Assembly (NCBI GenBank): GCA_015227615.1
Contig: JAALGZ010000001.1
Coordinates: forward strand, 1,798,001 to 1,862,000
Direction: 5' to 3'
DNA from: Labyrinthula sp. Ha
Lineage: Eukaryota > Sar > Bigyra > Labyrinthulida > Labyrinthulaceae
DNA: 64,000 nucleotides
How positions within the stretch are numbered: position 1 is the stretch's first letter; each line of letters opens with the position of its first letter. The position numbers and the translations under genes were made by a program. The notes below the pieces were generated by a model, which saw nothing but the letters and a program-made list of their open reading frames with translations, was not told the DNA's origin and did not search any database. Positions 12,360-24,539 of the stretch are shown one piece after another.

Positions 12360-15300
12360 ATGGGCCAACCCACCAAGTAATCTATATTTGATGTTCCACC
12401 ATATGAAAATCTGAAAGATATTGAGTATATGACCCCACTGCATCCAATTACCGGATCATTTGCGGGCCATATAGCCTCTTATATGGATTTTTATATTGTA
12501 TATAAAAAATATGTATAAATTTAGTCCAGTTGGCGCTGCATCCTGCAGCCCTGTGCTGCATTCATAATCACTTGATAGTTGAAATAAAATCAGAATAAAT
12601 TAATAAAAATAAAAATCGCAATTCTTTTATTCATTATCAGAATCAAATTGATTATCAAGAAATTAATTACAATTTTTATTAAACCACACTTTAGTCCAAA
12701 CTAACGAAAATATTAGAAACATTTTTGTAATATATAGATCAACTTTAGCTTTGTGATACCGGGAGCTTAAATGTATAAGTTAGATAGTTGGGTGCATAAT
12801 ATTATAGGACCGTGAAAATACTTAGTTGAACTAAAAGAAGGTGGATGACTTACAGAGCATGAAAATCTGGATAAAACAAAAAAGCCGATAATAATCAGGG
12901 ACAAAGCGAAGCTTCCTACAATGACTAAGAAGTAGGCAGAAGAAATAAGGAAGGAAATGTATTCGCGTTTATTAGAGATGGGAATTAAAAGAAAGAAAAG
13001 ATGTGGGATAGTCTGTTTGAATAAAATTTACGCCTGGTTAGTGAATAAATGTGAAAACCGATAGATGAAAGGTTTTCTGTTTTTCAGAGTTAAAGTAATT
13101 ATTCCAAGAGAAAAATTAGATCGAAGGGAGCAAAACACGAGTAGAATCAAGGTCATTCAGCTCATGGCAACAGTTCTCGATATAACAGCAATACGACGTT
13201 GCGGTGCAGTAGTTTATTTGAATGCAAGTGGACTAAATCATTTTCACATTGTAGTTCAGCTTTCAATTACAGTTACATATGCTTCGGGCTGTTAACTAGT
13301 TATTAAACCCTAGTCTTCTTAATGACAAGTAGTACCGACCTAAAAAGCGACATCTGGTAAAGTAGTGGCCCTACAAAAATAAGCTGATTCATTCTTTGAT
13401 TTTATGCAAGATACAGGTACTTTTCTTTTCTTTTCTTTAATATTTAATGTGTATCAAAGTGTTAGCTCTTGATCTAAGGCAGCTCTCGGAATTAACGTAT
13501 TTATCAAAATCAACAGAATGTATCAGTGTAAAAAGGTTTTTGATTTGTTTATCTAAGTTCATTTTAGATTAATAATGATAGTGGTTACCTCAGTAACTAC
13601 TTCAATTCTATGTAATTGATATCTACACGTCTTGAGGATTCCGGTTACCATTTCGGTCCTAAGAGTAGACTTCCGTTCAGCTACTACGGCAGAAAAGTTC
13701 CCTATGGAATTTGCGAAGGCTAGGCCGTAGGATTCTACTACATTTCTATGTTTTCCCGAAGGAATTGATCGCAAAAATAAGGAAATACAGAAATACGAGC
13801 AATCTGATATTGCTCAAGTCATGCCCAAATATTAAACAACCTTATCTCGCCAGTTAAAGTGTACAAACATACACAAAGTCAAACTTATTTCTCACTAAGA
13901 ATAAACTATGATGTAGCATATTGTGCAAAATGGTTTGCTGGGATCAATCAATACCATCTGGGAGGTCAGGTTGCGTCACAATAATTGCATTATCTCAGCC
14001 ATTGGACAAGTAAAACTTTGGCAGAATATCCCATTTAAGAGATTAGCAACAACTGAAATAGATGAATACTTAAGTTTGGACTATGATATTGGTTTTTGCA
14101 AAAAAAATCGTACTTGCAACAGTAAATTTGAAAAAAAAATACATTTTAGTAAAACCATGCCGAAATGAGCAGATTAGCAAAAGATATTATATGGCCGACA
14201 ATGCCATCAGAGATAACATTATTGGAACACTTTTATGAGCCATAATCTATCTAATTGAACAATGAGGCCATCACAGGTAAAGTGTCCACGATGTGTTAGA
14301 AACAGACTTTCAGAGTGCAAACTCTTCACATTGATTCTTCGAAAAACCCAATGCGAGTAAGTATAATACAAAATAAAGTACAAAGGACTATCTGCAATAG
14401 TCGTTTATTCTAAATAGCGTGTTATTGAACTGAGCTACTATTCTATTCACGATGGTACATCTTATTTCTTAGTTATCAAATAATTATATTTTCGTTTTTA
14501 ATTTAAAGTAAGTGGTATAAATAACTGTATAAGTGCATTTATATCTCTTGAAGAGATCTTTACCACAATCCTATGTATAGAGGGTATTGAGTTTAAATGA
14601 GTACTTTTATCTAGAGAAAATATTTTAAACCAAAGACTCTGTCATGTATCCTTTTGCTTCAGAATTATAGGGGAGAGTCTGTTTCTATAGGCCCTGGTGA
14701 CAAATTATTTATACCACAGTCACTGCTCAAGCGCAACTGAAGCTAATCAATATACAGAATATAGCATTATGTCTACATGATTCATCCTTCAGAGACCTGC
14801 GATTCTACAGAAACTATTTTTAACGAGTTAAGGAATATTAAATATGGCGTCTTTTGTAGCTGGATGTTGAAACGAATGCTTTATCTCTTACCTCATAAAA
14901 GGATAATTTTATAATGCCTTTTACTAACTAATGTTTTTTTGGGAATGAACTATCAAGCAGCAGAATAATAAATACGATAAGTGATATAAATTTTTATAGC
15001 CTGCTAACATTGCCATCTGCTATTTTGAATAAGTTTTAATTTTGTAACTTAAAGACGAAACTTCTGTTAATAAAATTAATCTACGTAGAAATAAATTTAT
15101 CTTAGCGGAATTAATTTTTAAATAAACTGGATATTGATTGAAAAATTGCCATGTTTTAGTATATTTATTAAGTCATCTTACCTTCTGAACTCACTTCATG
15201 CTATATAAATAATTTCAAACTCCAACTATACATCCTCTAAAAAGCAGAATAAATCAAATAAATTTATTGAAAGAAATAGCTTCTCTAGTTGATAAGAATG

Positions 15301-16298
15301 TCTTGTCAGAAGAAGGTCTGCAAGAATTCAAAAAATTCGTTCAGCAAATACCAGGACATACTAAATAACGCTTCACCTCTCACTGTGATTAGACAATATT
15401 TGTTCTAAATATGAAGGTGAAAGAGCTGGATTTTTTCCACAGGAGAAAGGTTAACCATTTGTCTTGTGCACTTATGCTGTGATAGGGTATGTCAATTATC
15501 GTCAGGGTATATAGCTTAAATTTTGACCGGTATACTCGTATAAACTGAATATAAAAAATAATTCCATAGCAAACCAACCCGAATATGTTAAGAATGTTGA
15601 ATTCAAATAGATTTCAGATCAAATATTTTCTTAATATTCGGATACAATCGTTTTACTGGGCAAGTTAGGTGCGTTTTTTGTATAAAGTAATTGAATATTT
15701 GAGTAATTTTACTTTTAACTTACCACTTCATATTCTATAGAATAAATAACCGAGGAACGGGGCTAAGGGTTTTAAGTTATTAATATCAAGACAATAGCGC
15801 CAAAGAATACAATAAACCCACGTGACCAATAAACATGAACAGGATAGCATCAAAGTTTGTCAAGAAAGAGGAATATACTTGAATTAAAAAGTTTTTCTAG
15901 TGTTTCAGGGCTATAGTAAGAAATATCAAAATTGAAAAGAACTAGACAGGTTTTGGAGGAATACATTGGCCCCATTGAATAATGTATATAAGAAATACTT
16001 TTTCCGACTCATGATATCAGATTCCTCGTGATCCATCATACTCTGGCCAAACACAGTTAAAGCAGAAACGTTCGATTTACGGGGAAAAGAATAAAATGAT
16101 ATATAAATCAATAGGCACAGGATAGTAGGACTTTTGGATGAATTATTGTTCATATCAGAAGCAAGACAAATGCTTCAGAGTAAATGATATTCTTATTAAC
16201 TTCATCCCATAACAAACCTAAGGAATGAAGTAGATGATGGCGGCTTATTATTTTCCTGGATCGTTTTAGAATGTTCGAATAGCTCACTATTTTTACAT

Positions 16299-16331
16299 AA
16301 TATATATATATATACATATACATATATATAT
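16299..16331. repeat. AT/ATAC dinucleotide microsatellite
   Basis: A run of TA repeats interrupted by ACATATAC steps. A simple sequence repeat within the desert. Confidence 0.85.
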
Positions 16332-19300
16332 TTATGTATAACTTTTAAAAAAGTACCCACTGCCATTTGGAAATCATAAATTGACGGAAAAGATATATGC
16401 TACGTAACGACGATCTTTCTTCATCGATCCTCATTCAAACGAAGAAAGTAAGAACGAGGTTCTCTGCAGTGTTGTTTCTTGAGAAGTATGTTCTTTACTT
16501 CAACTATCTTAAAGTTTTAATGGGATTTAATTGCTAGAGAAACATAATATTGCATAGGTAAAGTAATGCTGTAAGACGAATCAGTAGTCAAATAGGATGT
16601 ATTACAGCTTTGTATAGCAGTTTAATCAAATAAAAACCAAGTGAAAACCTGGTAAATAACAATTCTAAAAAATACTGTCGGTCTTCTTAAAAAGGCCGAG
16701 GGCATAAAAAAAGAATATTCTCTTCTCATTTGTAGATATAGACCCTTCATGCAAATCATAAGTTTTGTGTTTCAAGTGTTGAATGGTTTCTTTGAAACTG
16801 AACTCATTTTCACCAACTTGTTGCATTACATTGCTCTTCTGGCTCAAGATGCATTTTAAAAGGAAAACATTGCTTCTCAATGAAGTAACGCATGTTTCTT
16901 TTCAGTTTCTGTAGTTTACATGATCTTGGTACTTTGTAGATCTTATCAGAAAATAGTAACTTCCCGTATAAGACAGAGTCTTGGGAGAGTAGCTTGTATA
17001 ACAAAACCTATTCCAATAAATTGCTAAATTAACAGGGAATCAGTATTTCACAGCACGTTAATATATAATAGCAAATGATCGACTTAAATTTAATAAGGTA
17101 TGTCCCTCAACAAATCTAGTAACTACTCATACTTGGCATGCAGCTATCCAATAGCTTAAATATTTATAGATTGGTTCCAGTTAATTGATTTCAATGAGCC
17201 AGTTAATCCCCTTGAGGTGTGGATGGGTGCTGTCTTTGACTGTCATATGATAGTAGCTGGTTAAGGGGCGTGTTTGTAAGAAAGTGTCAGTTTGGAACTA
17301 CAGTGAATAGCTAGATCTTTTCATTAGATATATAAAGGAGGAAGCCAAGTGTAACTGTTCCAGGATTTCTATAATTGAAGGGGAGCTTCTTGGTTAGAAA
17401 TATTTGATAAATACCGTCTGTAACTTTTCTTCCTTGTGCCTGGAACCACTTATTCTATTCAGTCTTAGATCCTTCAATAATTTTTAGTACAATTCAGAAA
17501 ATACCAATTGAAATCGTGCTACAGCCATTGCCCTGCAAGTTATTTGCTTCATAAAGGCAAAGGATAGATTTCATTTAATTTGTTAGATTGGTTTCGATCC
17601 TCCCTACTTCTTGTTCATATGATTTTTAACACATTAGGGAAAGCAAAACCTAGCAGTCTGTGCACTTGTTCGAAACGGATAATTTAATGGAGAAGCTCTA
17701 TATATCTTAATATGGTCTTGCTGTATGGAATTTTTGAATGTAATGTGACTCTTTTTGTTAGGATATACTACTCTGAAAATCGAACTGGTTGGAAAAGATT
17801 GTTTTGAGCATATTGCCACTCCTGCTAATGAAGGTTAAAAGATAAGTGGCAGGCAAGCCTAAAGCTAAGTGCGAAGGGTACGCCAACCGCTTAACTGGTT
17901 GCTATTAGAGATATAGGGATGAACTTTCATTGATGCTATTCAAAATGTAACCAGGAATCCGGAAGGATGAAGTAAGAGACGAAAACACTAACCCAAAAAC
18001 AACGCTAACATTTAGGTAATATTTACAACTATGGCGACAGGGTCTCCAGGGTGGTCTTATTGATGCAAAAAGTTCCTAGAAAACTTAAAACGTGAAGGCA
18101 ACAAAACGTGCTCGATATTTTGAGGAACTTTGTTTGGTTTCCCGAATTGTTTAAAATTCGGGAATAGGAATAGTTAGATTTGTGCTAGAAAATCTATAGG
18201 TCTGCTTCGTATGAAGGATGCTGTCTTCACTGTGGATAGAACGGTATCATTGCAATTATGGTACGTGTTGTGCATTTATGCTACTTAGACCTTTTGTAGT
18301 ATCACAGTTTTTGGTTTAGGTAGCCAGCGAGATATGTATTGTTTAGTCAAGGGGATTTAACCTATAAAATAAAAATAAAAAACTACAGACCTTTTTTCTC
18401 CACAATTTACAACAGTATGATCGTGGAGTAATGTTTTTGAAACACTATGGTTTGCGTAAAGATGGATTTATCTTCTCTTTGAACAAATTCTGTTGATTGC
18501 AATTTACTTGTACTTTGCTCGTATTGTTTCTTGGGTAGGATGCGTTTATTTTATTATTGTCTCATGTAATCTGATGGACAGCAACCTTTTTTTTAAGACT
18601 TCCTGTTGCTTACTATTGAACCAGGTGCAAATTTTTGTCGGGTCAACGCCCAATAAAAGTGTTACTCAATGGGTTCAGGTATCGCGAATGTGGCTACGAG
18701 TCGAGGTCTCAACATAGACTGGTAGCTCGGATCAGCTCTCACCTTTCAGTAATTAAGATCTGTCCCTCATGCTCTCTCCGGCATACGAAGCTACAAGTTC
18801 AGAAAGATTACCTGAGCTTGCTTAAGTTTTTGCCAACTTTTGAGTTCAACTTCGTATACCTTGCTACGCTCTTAGGTAAACCATCATGTAGTTTGTCAAA
18901 AAGCTTGGCATTTCTCGTGGCTTGGCTCAATTTTCCACTACATGTTTCAGCATTTGGATCCAAGTAACTTGTCGTAGAATTAATTCAATACGGCCCCGGG
19001 TGGATGGACAGAACTTACTTCAGCATTTACTCTGTCTAGATATTTTATTGCTCAGAAAGTACTTTCTTTTATTTTAGCTTTGTCTACAACTGCTAATTAC
19101 CAAACTTTATTTTTTACATAACATTTCCTATCAATATGTTTCGAAAGGTTTTAGTTTGCATGAAGCACCTGCAACAGAAACTTTATCCAGGAACAGGAAG
19201 TTTGAAAGGAACCAAAAAAAGTAACTGCTTAGTTTTACAATTACTGGGCCATGAATCAACGAGCATGTTCAGAACGGTTGGGTCACCACACTTTCCATTC

Positions 19301-19867
19301 TTCGTTGCCGTTCCATTCAAAGTAAGTAATCGATTGTAGAACTCCAAAGAAAAGGTTTTCGTCCGCAAATATCTATTCGTCTCTAGAACAGCCTTTCACT
19401 TAATATGGGATAGGATTTTTATTTGTCCAGGCTTCCAAACGCAAATTAGGCTCGTTGAATAATAATCTAGTGTAACTGCTTCTTGGCGTATTTTTTTTTG
19501 TATAATTCCCGTAAAGAATCCGTTCTTCTTCAGTTCAAAGCTATTCTATCTCTTTGAATTTTGAAAGCATATAGTTCTACTTCAGAAATCAGAACAATCC
19601 AATTGTGTTGTTAGCTGATTCCAGAAAGAATCTTCTTTGTTTCTTCAACAACTATCTCGATCAAATTTAAGCGTAGGCATGTGCTTAATAAGAGATATAA
19701 ACGAATAATACTCTATAAATATTAACATTCACTTAAAATGTCCAAAGAAGGCTTCGTTTGTCAACGTTTTTATAAAATACATAACCATGGTAAAGCTACA
19801 AAACTCATAAACATTCCGTTCAACCACCAAAATTACTTATCCGTTACAAAATCAACGAAAAAGAGAA

Positions 19868-22800
19868 ATGTTTGAAAATTTAAAAAAAAAGTTTGCGAAA
19901 CAGTCAATAGTCTGTGTCTATCAAGATAAGAGACGAGAGTTTGAAATCCCTGAAAAGGCAAAAGACTTAAAAAAGAAGATATCTAAAGCTTACCAGCTGC
20001 ACCAAGATGAAATCTTAGGTCTCTCCTCTGGTGGAATTATTTATCCACTTTCCTACTTGACACGTTTTGGAAGTTTGAACAAAGACTTAGTGCAAGAAAA
20101 CATCTTCAAGGTGTGCACGCCGGGAGAGGAAGGAAGTGTTAGCGTTGGAACAATGAAAAATATATACTCTAAGGGAAGAAATCAGAACAATGAAAAAATC
20201 TATGCTCTAACGGCAACTGACATCCTTCAGTTGAAACATATTAAAGATGCTTTATTCCTTGCAGATGTTACCCTGGAGGCTTTCTACATCTTTTTCGTGG
20301 ATTACGTCACTGACGCGGCAAAAAGAAATGATGAAGGCTCACTTAACTGCGAATGTATTTCAAAAGAAAATTATATAGAACTCTTATATGATCTAATGCC
20401 TGCAGAAGTTCCCTTGATGAGTATTAATAAGTCAGAATCAATTATAGCAAAGCTTTGTTCTTTTTACAGCGCTATTGCTTATGGTAATGTATTTGAGCAT
20501 CCAGACCATCGAATGTTGTTCATTGGCCTGAGTTGCTTCCTGAATGTTCCCGAGAAACATTTGTTCGAGTTTGCTTTCGCACTATATGACAGAAAGGAAA
20601 CTGGCATTATAAGTAAAAATGACGCGAGTTCTATATTGAGAGCGATCATCTTAGTAGGCTACTCATCTTCTACATCACTTTCACGACTTTGTGATTCTGG
20701 ATTGAAATCTCAATCTGTGGCCGATATTAAAAAAATTATGAACTATGTTGAGGAAATGGTTGCGGGTGTGGAGTCACTTTGTTCTCAAAACAATGAAATG
20801 AGTTTTCGCTTGAATCAGTTTCTACCAATATGCCTTCGTTCTAATTGTTTGGATTGGCTTTACATCCTGTGCAGTCTTCCCCCTACCTCTTGGTGCGGTG
20901 ATAACAGTTCTACTCATAGTTATAAGTTAATTCAAGCGACAGTTAGCAGTATAGCTTCAGCTTCTTCAGAAAAATTAGCTGATGGGATACCTCCGCTGAA
21001 ATTTACTAGCAAAATGGACAAAAAATATACTCTGGAAGATCCCCGAGAATTGTCTGTTTTCCTACTAGAGTTTCCCAACGGCCAAAGATTACAAATTACA
21101 AGCGAAGATGTAAAAACAGTTGACTTACTAGTTACTGCTACTCGAATGGGAACTATAATACCGGAACAGCTTATTGCGGCTTTTGATGACGTTGTTGGCA
21201 CCGAGAAAGTTCTTTCCTTAGAAAAGTTTCATATCTTGATAAAGAGGCTTGTAACCTTTCTTATTTTCATAATTCATAGGTTCCGGGTACAAATCTGAAT
21301 ATTGACCAGCAAGAATATTTCTCGTATCTACTTCAGCATATGTATGAAATCTATGCTATATTGGGTGAAGGTAAAAATTTTGTTGCGACTTATTGTAGGT
21401 AATGTAAACCCTCTTGGGATTCTATCGGCGTTGATGTTTTTCGTGAGTGGCAACAAATCTCACAAGCTCTCACTACTCTACAAAAAGTTTGTAGGTGGTA
21501 TATTTTTGTATTATTTTTATTATAGAAAAAATGAAGCTAAGTATGAATAAAGTTTCACAGTTCCTTGAAAGTCTCTTAACACTTCTCCTTTGCTTAAAAG
21601 AGACATTGGATATGTTTGAAATAGAATTATGGGTCAAGAACATACGTACAACATGCAGCGAAATCACAGAAAATATTATAGCTCAAGTTAATGTCGCTAA
21701 ATTCAATGAAACAGATACATTAAGCGACATGTCATCAGCTAGCGCTAGTAACATTAAAGAAACTTTTGTAACAGAACTGAGCTTTGAGCAGTTTGGATGC
21801 TGGTATAATGAGCATGGTGGGGACTATATCCACTGGATCGAGTTGCTAGACTTGCAGAAATGGCCTTTGGATCTTTATAGTAAGCTGTTGTCGCTTGAAT
21901 CTGCTGAAGAATTGAGCACTATAGCGCTAGATCCCAAGACTATTGCTGCTCTAGAGTTTCAAGGTTCTCGGGAGCAAAATGTTTCCGAATCTTCTGAACA
22001 TATTATTCCTGATTTGGGAACACCGGAAAGTAAAGCTTCCGTGCCTGATGTTTCGGATAAATCGAAAGAAATGCAAGATGGATGCAAAATATCACTTGCC
22101 CAAACTTTCTGTATTTTACCTCCGGAATTGAAGCGTTTGCGAGATATTATCTCTTCACTTTCAAGTAATGGCATAAAGCTCGAAGAGCTTTATCGAAACT
22201 TCTTAGTTTATGCGGATAGCGATTTTCTAATAACAACAACGCAAGCCTCTTCGTTGTTGCGAGAAATTTTCTCTCGTGTGCCAATAGGAGGTTTCACTTG
22301 TGATGAGAAAGAGGTGGTTCCTGCGTCGATTGAATCTCCTATCGAGGTTGAAAATGTAGACCCAAATTCAAACTCGGGTAAAGCTTTGAAAGATTTGCGC
22401 AAAGATCTGGAAAATAATTGCGATTATGCAATCAACCTAGGCAGACCGGAGACAGGGGCTTCTTTCTCGAGAGAAGTGTTTTTCGAGAAATTCCTTTCCA
22501 TTCTGTCAACTTTCTTGCTTTTAACTAGTAAATCCGGACACATGGACTCCCGTAAAGTTGCTATAGGTTGTAGCATCCTTGTACAAAGTAGCGCAGAGGA
22601 AAGTTTAAGCATGGCATATGCGACTTTTGCCAAACAAGACGGTGAACAAACTCTTGATCAAGGTGTTTGTCGTAAATGGTGTATCGATCAACTTTCGGCC
22701 CTAGATATACTGCATTGTCTGCTAGTTGGTCTTATATCAATAAAGGGTTCGCTTGTCGATTGTAATTTCAAAAAATGCTTTCCAGATCAAGTTTTAGCAT

Positions 22801-24452
22801 TAAAGGAGGCACGCTCTCTTTTAAAAAGCAGAATTGAGGGAGGAGTTAAGTTAAGATTCTTTGAATTAGTTCAAGTTGTAAAGACAGTGCCAGTTTTATT
22901 TTCTTGGATGGGGGATGTTTGTGAGTCGGAAAAGGAGAACTTCAGTTTGAACGGTGAACAAGGTTTAGAGCATCTGCAGTTGAGTCAGGACGTTTTCCGC
23001 TTCGAGTTTCCAGCTGATAATTTTGTTCTTTGTTTTGACCACAGGTCATTATCTTATTTTTCAAAAATTGTTGAACTATGTGGCTTTCAAAAATTAAAAA
23101 TTGAGGAACTTGTAGCCACTTTGCAAAAGGGGTGTCGAGAAGAAAGAATGGAATTTGAAGAGTTTCACGAACTAGTAGGGGACCTTTTGTTTGATCAAGC
23201 TATGAATTCTCTACAACTAAATCCCTCTGTTGTAACTGATTTGTTCTCGTTCTTCGAAAATGTGTATGATGTTTTAGCAACAAGCTCTGTCGATTCGCCT
23301 AGAGTAGAAATGAAAAGTATAATAATTTTTCTCTCGTTTCTTTGCCAAGGAAGCAAATCCGACAAGTTGGAGTTTACATTTGGCAACTATTGTGAGGGGG
23401 ATCAAATGGATAGAACCCAAATTAGGAGCTTCTTGGAGGTTCATTTAAATGTATTGCATGCTATTACTGCCCGTAATCAACGAAGCTCAACAACGAAAAT
23501 CCAGAAAATTGGTGCTGTAGCTGAATATCTTGCTCAGGTCATTTTTGAAGAAACGGACACCCACAGAAGATTAGGAAACGCAATTACGTTTTCCGAGCTT
23601 GCCAGGTTCTACTCCTTGGGTGGTTACGTATTGCTCTCCTGGTTGGAACTTTTGGACGCAACTAAATGGACCACGGAAAAAAAATCTGGGAGTACTAGGC
23701 CTGTTGGTAGCCGGAGTGTCAATGTTGGGAATCAGTCTATTGTTTTCTGTTTCGAACTGCAGGATCAGGCGGCTTCTCTGATAGTTCGCCAAAATGACAT
23801 TAACCTTGTTGAACGTCTACTCTCTAAAACAATGCTATTTACAATTAGTCCGCACTGTTTCTTCAATACATTACGAAAATTTATCGCGGACAAAAGTCAT
23901 GGTGACACCCCTGCTGCCTTTGTAGAATTGTTAAGAGGAACCACGGAGTTAGAAGCACAGGAAACTATTGATAGTGATGCTTTAAAAACATTGTTCCAAG
24001 ACTCTTTGGAAAATCTTAATAAATATGGCAGCAAAAGTGATCTCAAATCACATTTCTTGCCCTTTGTGTTACTCTGTCACGGTACAAAGAGTGAGAAACT
24101 GCAACAGGCATTTGACTTTTTCTACGAGAATATGAGAGAAAAAAAAGAAGAGGTGAGGGAACATATCTCTCTTTTGCCCGAAGAACTTTCAGAGTTTCTG
24201 TTATTGTTTTGCAAGTTTCTGTTTAGAACTGCTGGCAAAGAAATTCCTTTTGAAAAAGTCTTATCCAACTACATCGATAAATTGATAGGAAACATTGAAC
24301 TGGATGTCGATGAAAGCAGAATATCTTTTCTATCGTTTGCCAACTGGTACAGCAATGCAGGCTTCAAGAATGCGGCTTGGCTAGAACTCTTAGATCTTAA
24401 GAAGTGGAACTTTAGTTGCTCTTTCAACACGCTTTTAGCCCCATATGAATAA
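19868..24452 (+). CDS. Large protein of five degenerate EF-hand units ending in W-[LI]-E-L-L-D-x-x-K-W
   Basis: Model: exons 19868-21250, 21280-21370, 21399-21494, 21526-24452 (4497 nt, 1498 residues). The ATG at 19868 starts a ubiquitin-like N-terminus (about 10-90). Five units of about 250-350 residues follow. Each opens with a calcineurin-B/neuronal-calcium-sensor-like stretch: FLNVPEKHLFEFAFALYD, FFVSGNKSHKL, ILVQSSAEESL, FLCQGSKSDKLEFTF, LLCHGTKSEKLQQAF. About 103-128 residues later each ends in a Trp motif: W330 (weak), W627 (WIELLDLQKW), W984 (weak), W1229 (WLELLDATKW), W1475 (WLELLDLKKW). Only the first EF loop (241-252, DRKETG..S..D) is near canonical; the rest lack calcium ligands. 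Exons 2-3 supply the start of unit 2, which supports the splicing. No enzyme domain or membrane span. Probable scaffold; function unknown. It is tail to tail with ATAD3, 87 bp between stops. Confidence 0.8.
21251..21279 (+). other. Intron 1 of the EF-hand repeat gene, 29 nt
   Basis: GTAACC...CATAG, phase 0. Removing it joins KRL to VPGTNLNIDQQ and avoids an in-frame stop 19 bases past the acceptor. Inferred from frame and repeat alignment. Confidence 0.75.
21371..21398 (+). other. Intron 2 of the EF-hand repeat gene, 28 nt
   Basis: GTAAAA...TTGTAG, phase 1. Removing it yields LGEGNVNPLG and brings the FFVSGNKSHKL stretch of unit 2 into frame. Confidence 0.75.
21495..21525 (+). other. Intron 3 of the EF-hand repeat gene, 31 nt
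   Basis: Donor GTGGTA, acceptor TTATAG, phase 1. The alternative donor four bases upstream (GTAGGT) would break the frame, so the weaker donor is preferred. This boundary is the least certain of the gene. Confidence 0.6.
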
Positions 24453-24539
24453 GCTTGGCGTCAAGTTTGTGCGTTTGAAATATAATTGTTAAACCGGAGT
24501 AAACTTTCGTTATGCTTAGTGCGAAAATACAGGGAGATT

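Larger units (their letters stand above)
10351..19867. other. Intergenic desert, AT-rich
   Basis: About 9.5 kb without a convincing gene. Open stretches exist near 12.9-13.3 kb, 13.56-13.78 kb (minus) and 18.6-19.3 kb. They lack ATG starts or recognisable domains. A short palindrome at 12348 and an AT microsatellite at 16.3 kb are listed separately. Confidence 0.65.

Noticed and set aside
12900-13300. Open plus-strand stretches with a faint retroelement-like motif
   Set aside because: Resemblance is limited to a few residues and I could not support a family; could be a very old fossil or chance.
13559-13774. 71-codon minus-strand open frame with gene-like codon use
   Set aside because: No ATG at its start and no recognisable family; local composition alone can explain it.
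17570-17610. GGTTTCGATCC-like word resembling a tRNA T-arm
   Set aside because: No matching acceptor, D or anticodon stems could be folded around it.
18635-18967. 110-codon open frame on the plus strand with a Cys-rich stretch (CPSC)
   Set aside because: It has no ATG (only a TTG at the left end), no recognised domain and no neighbouring exon that fits. Kept as an unexplained open stretch.
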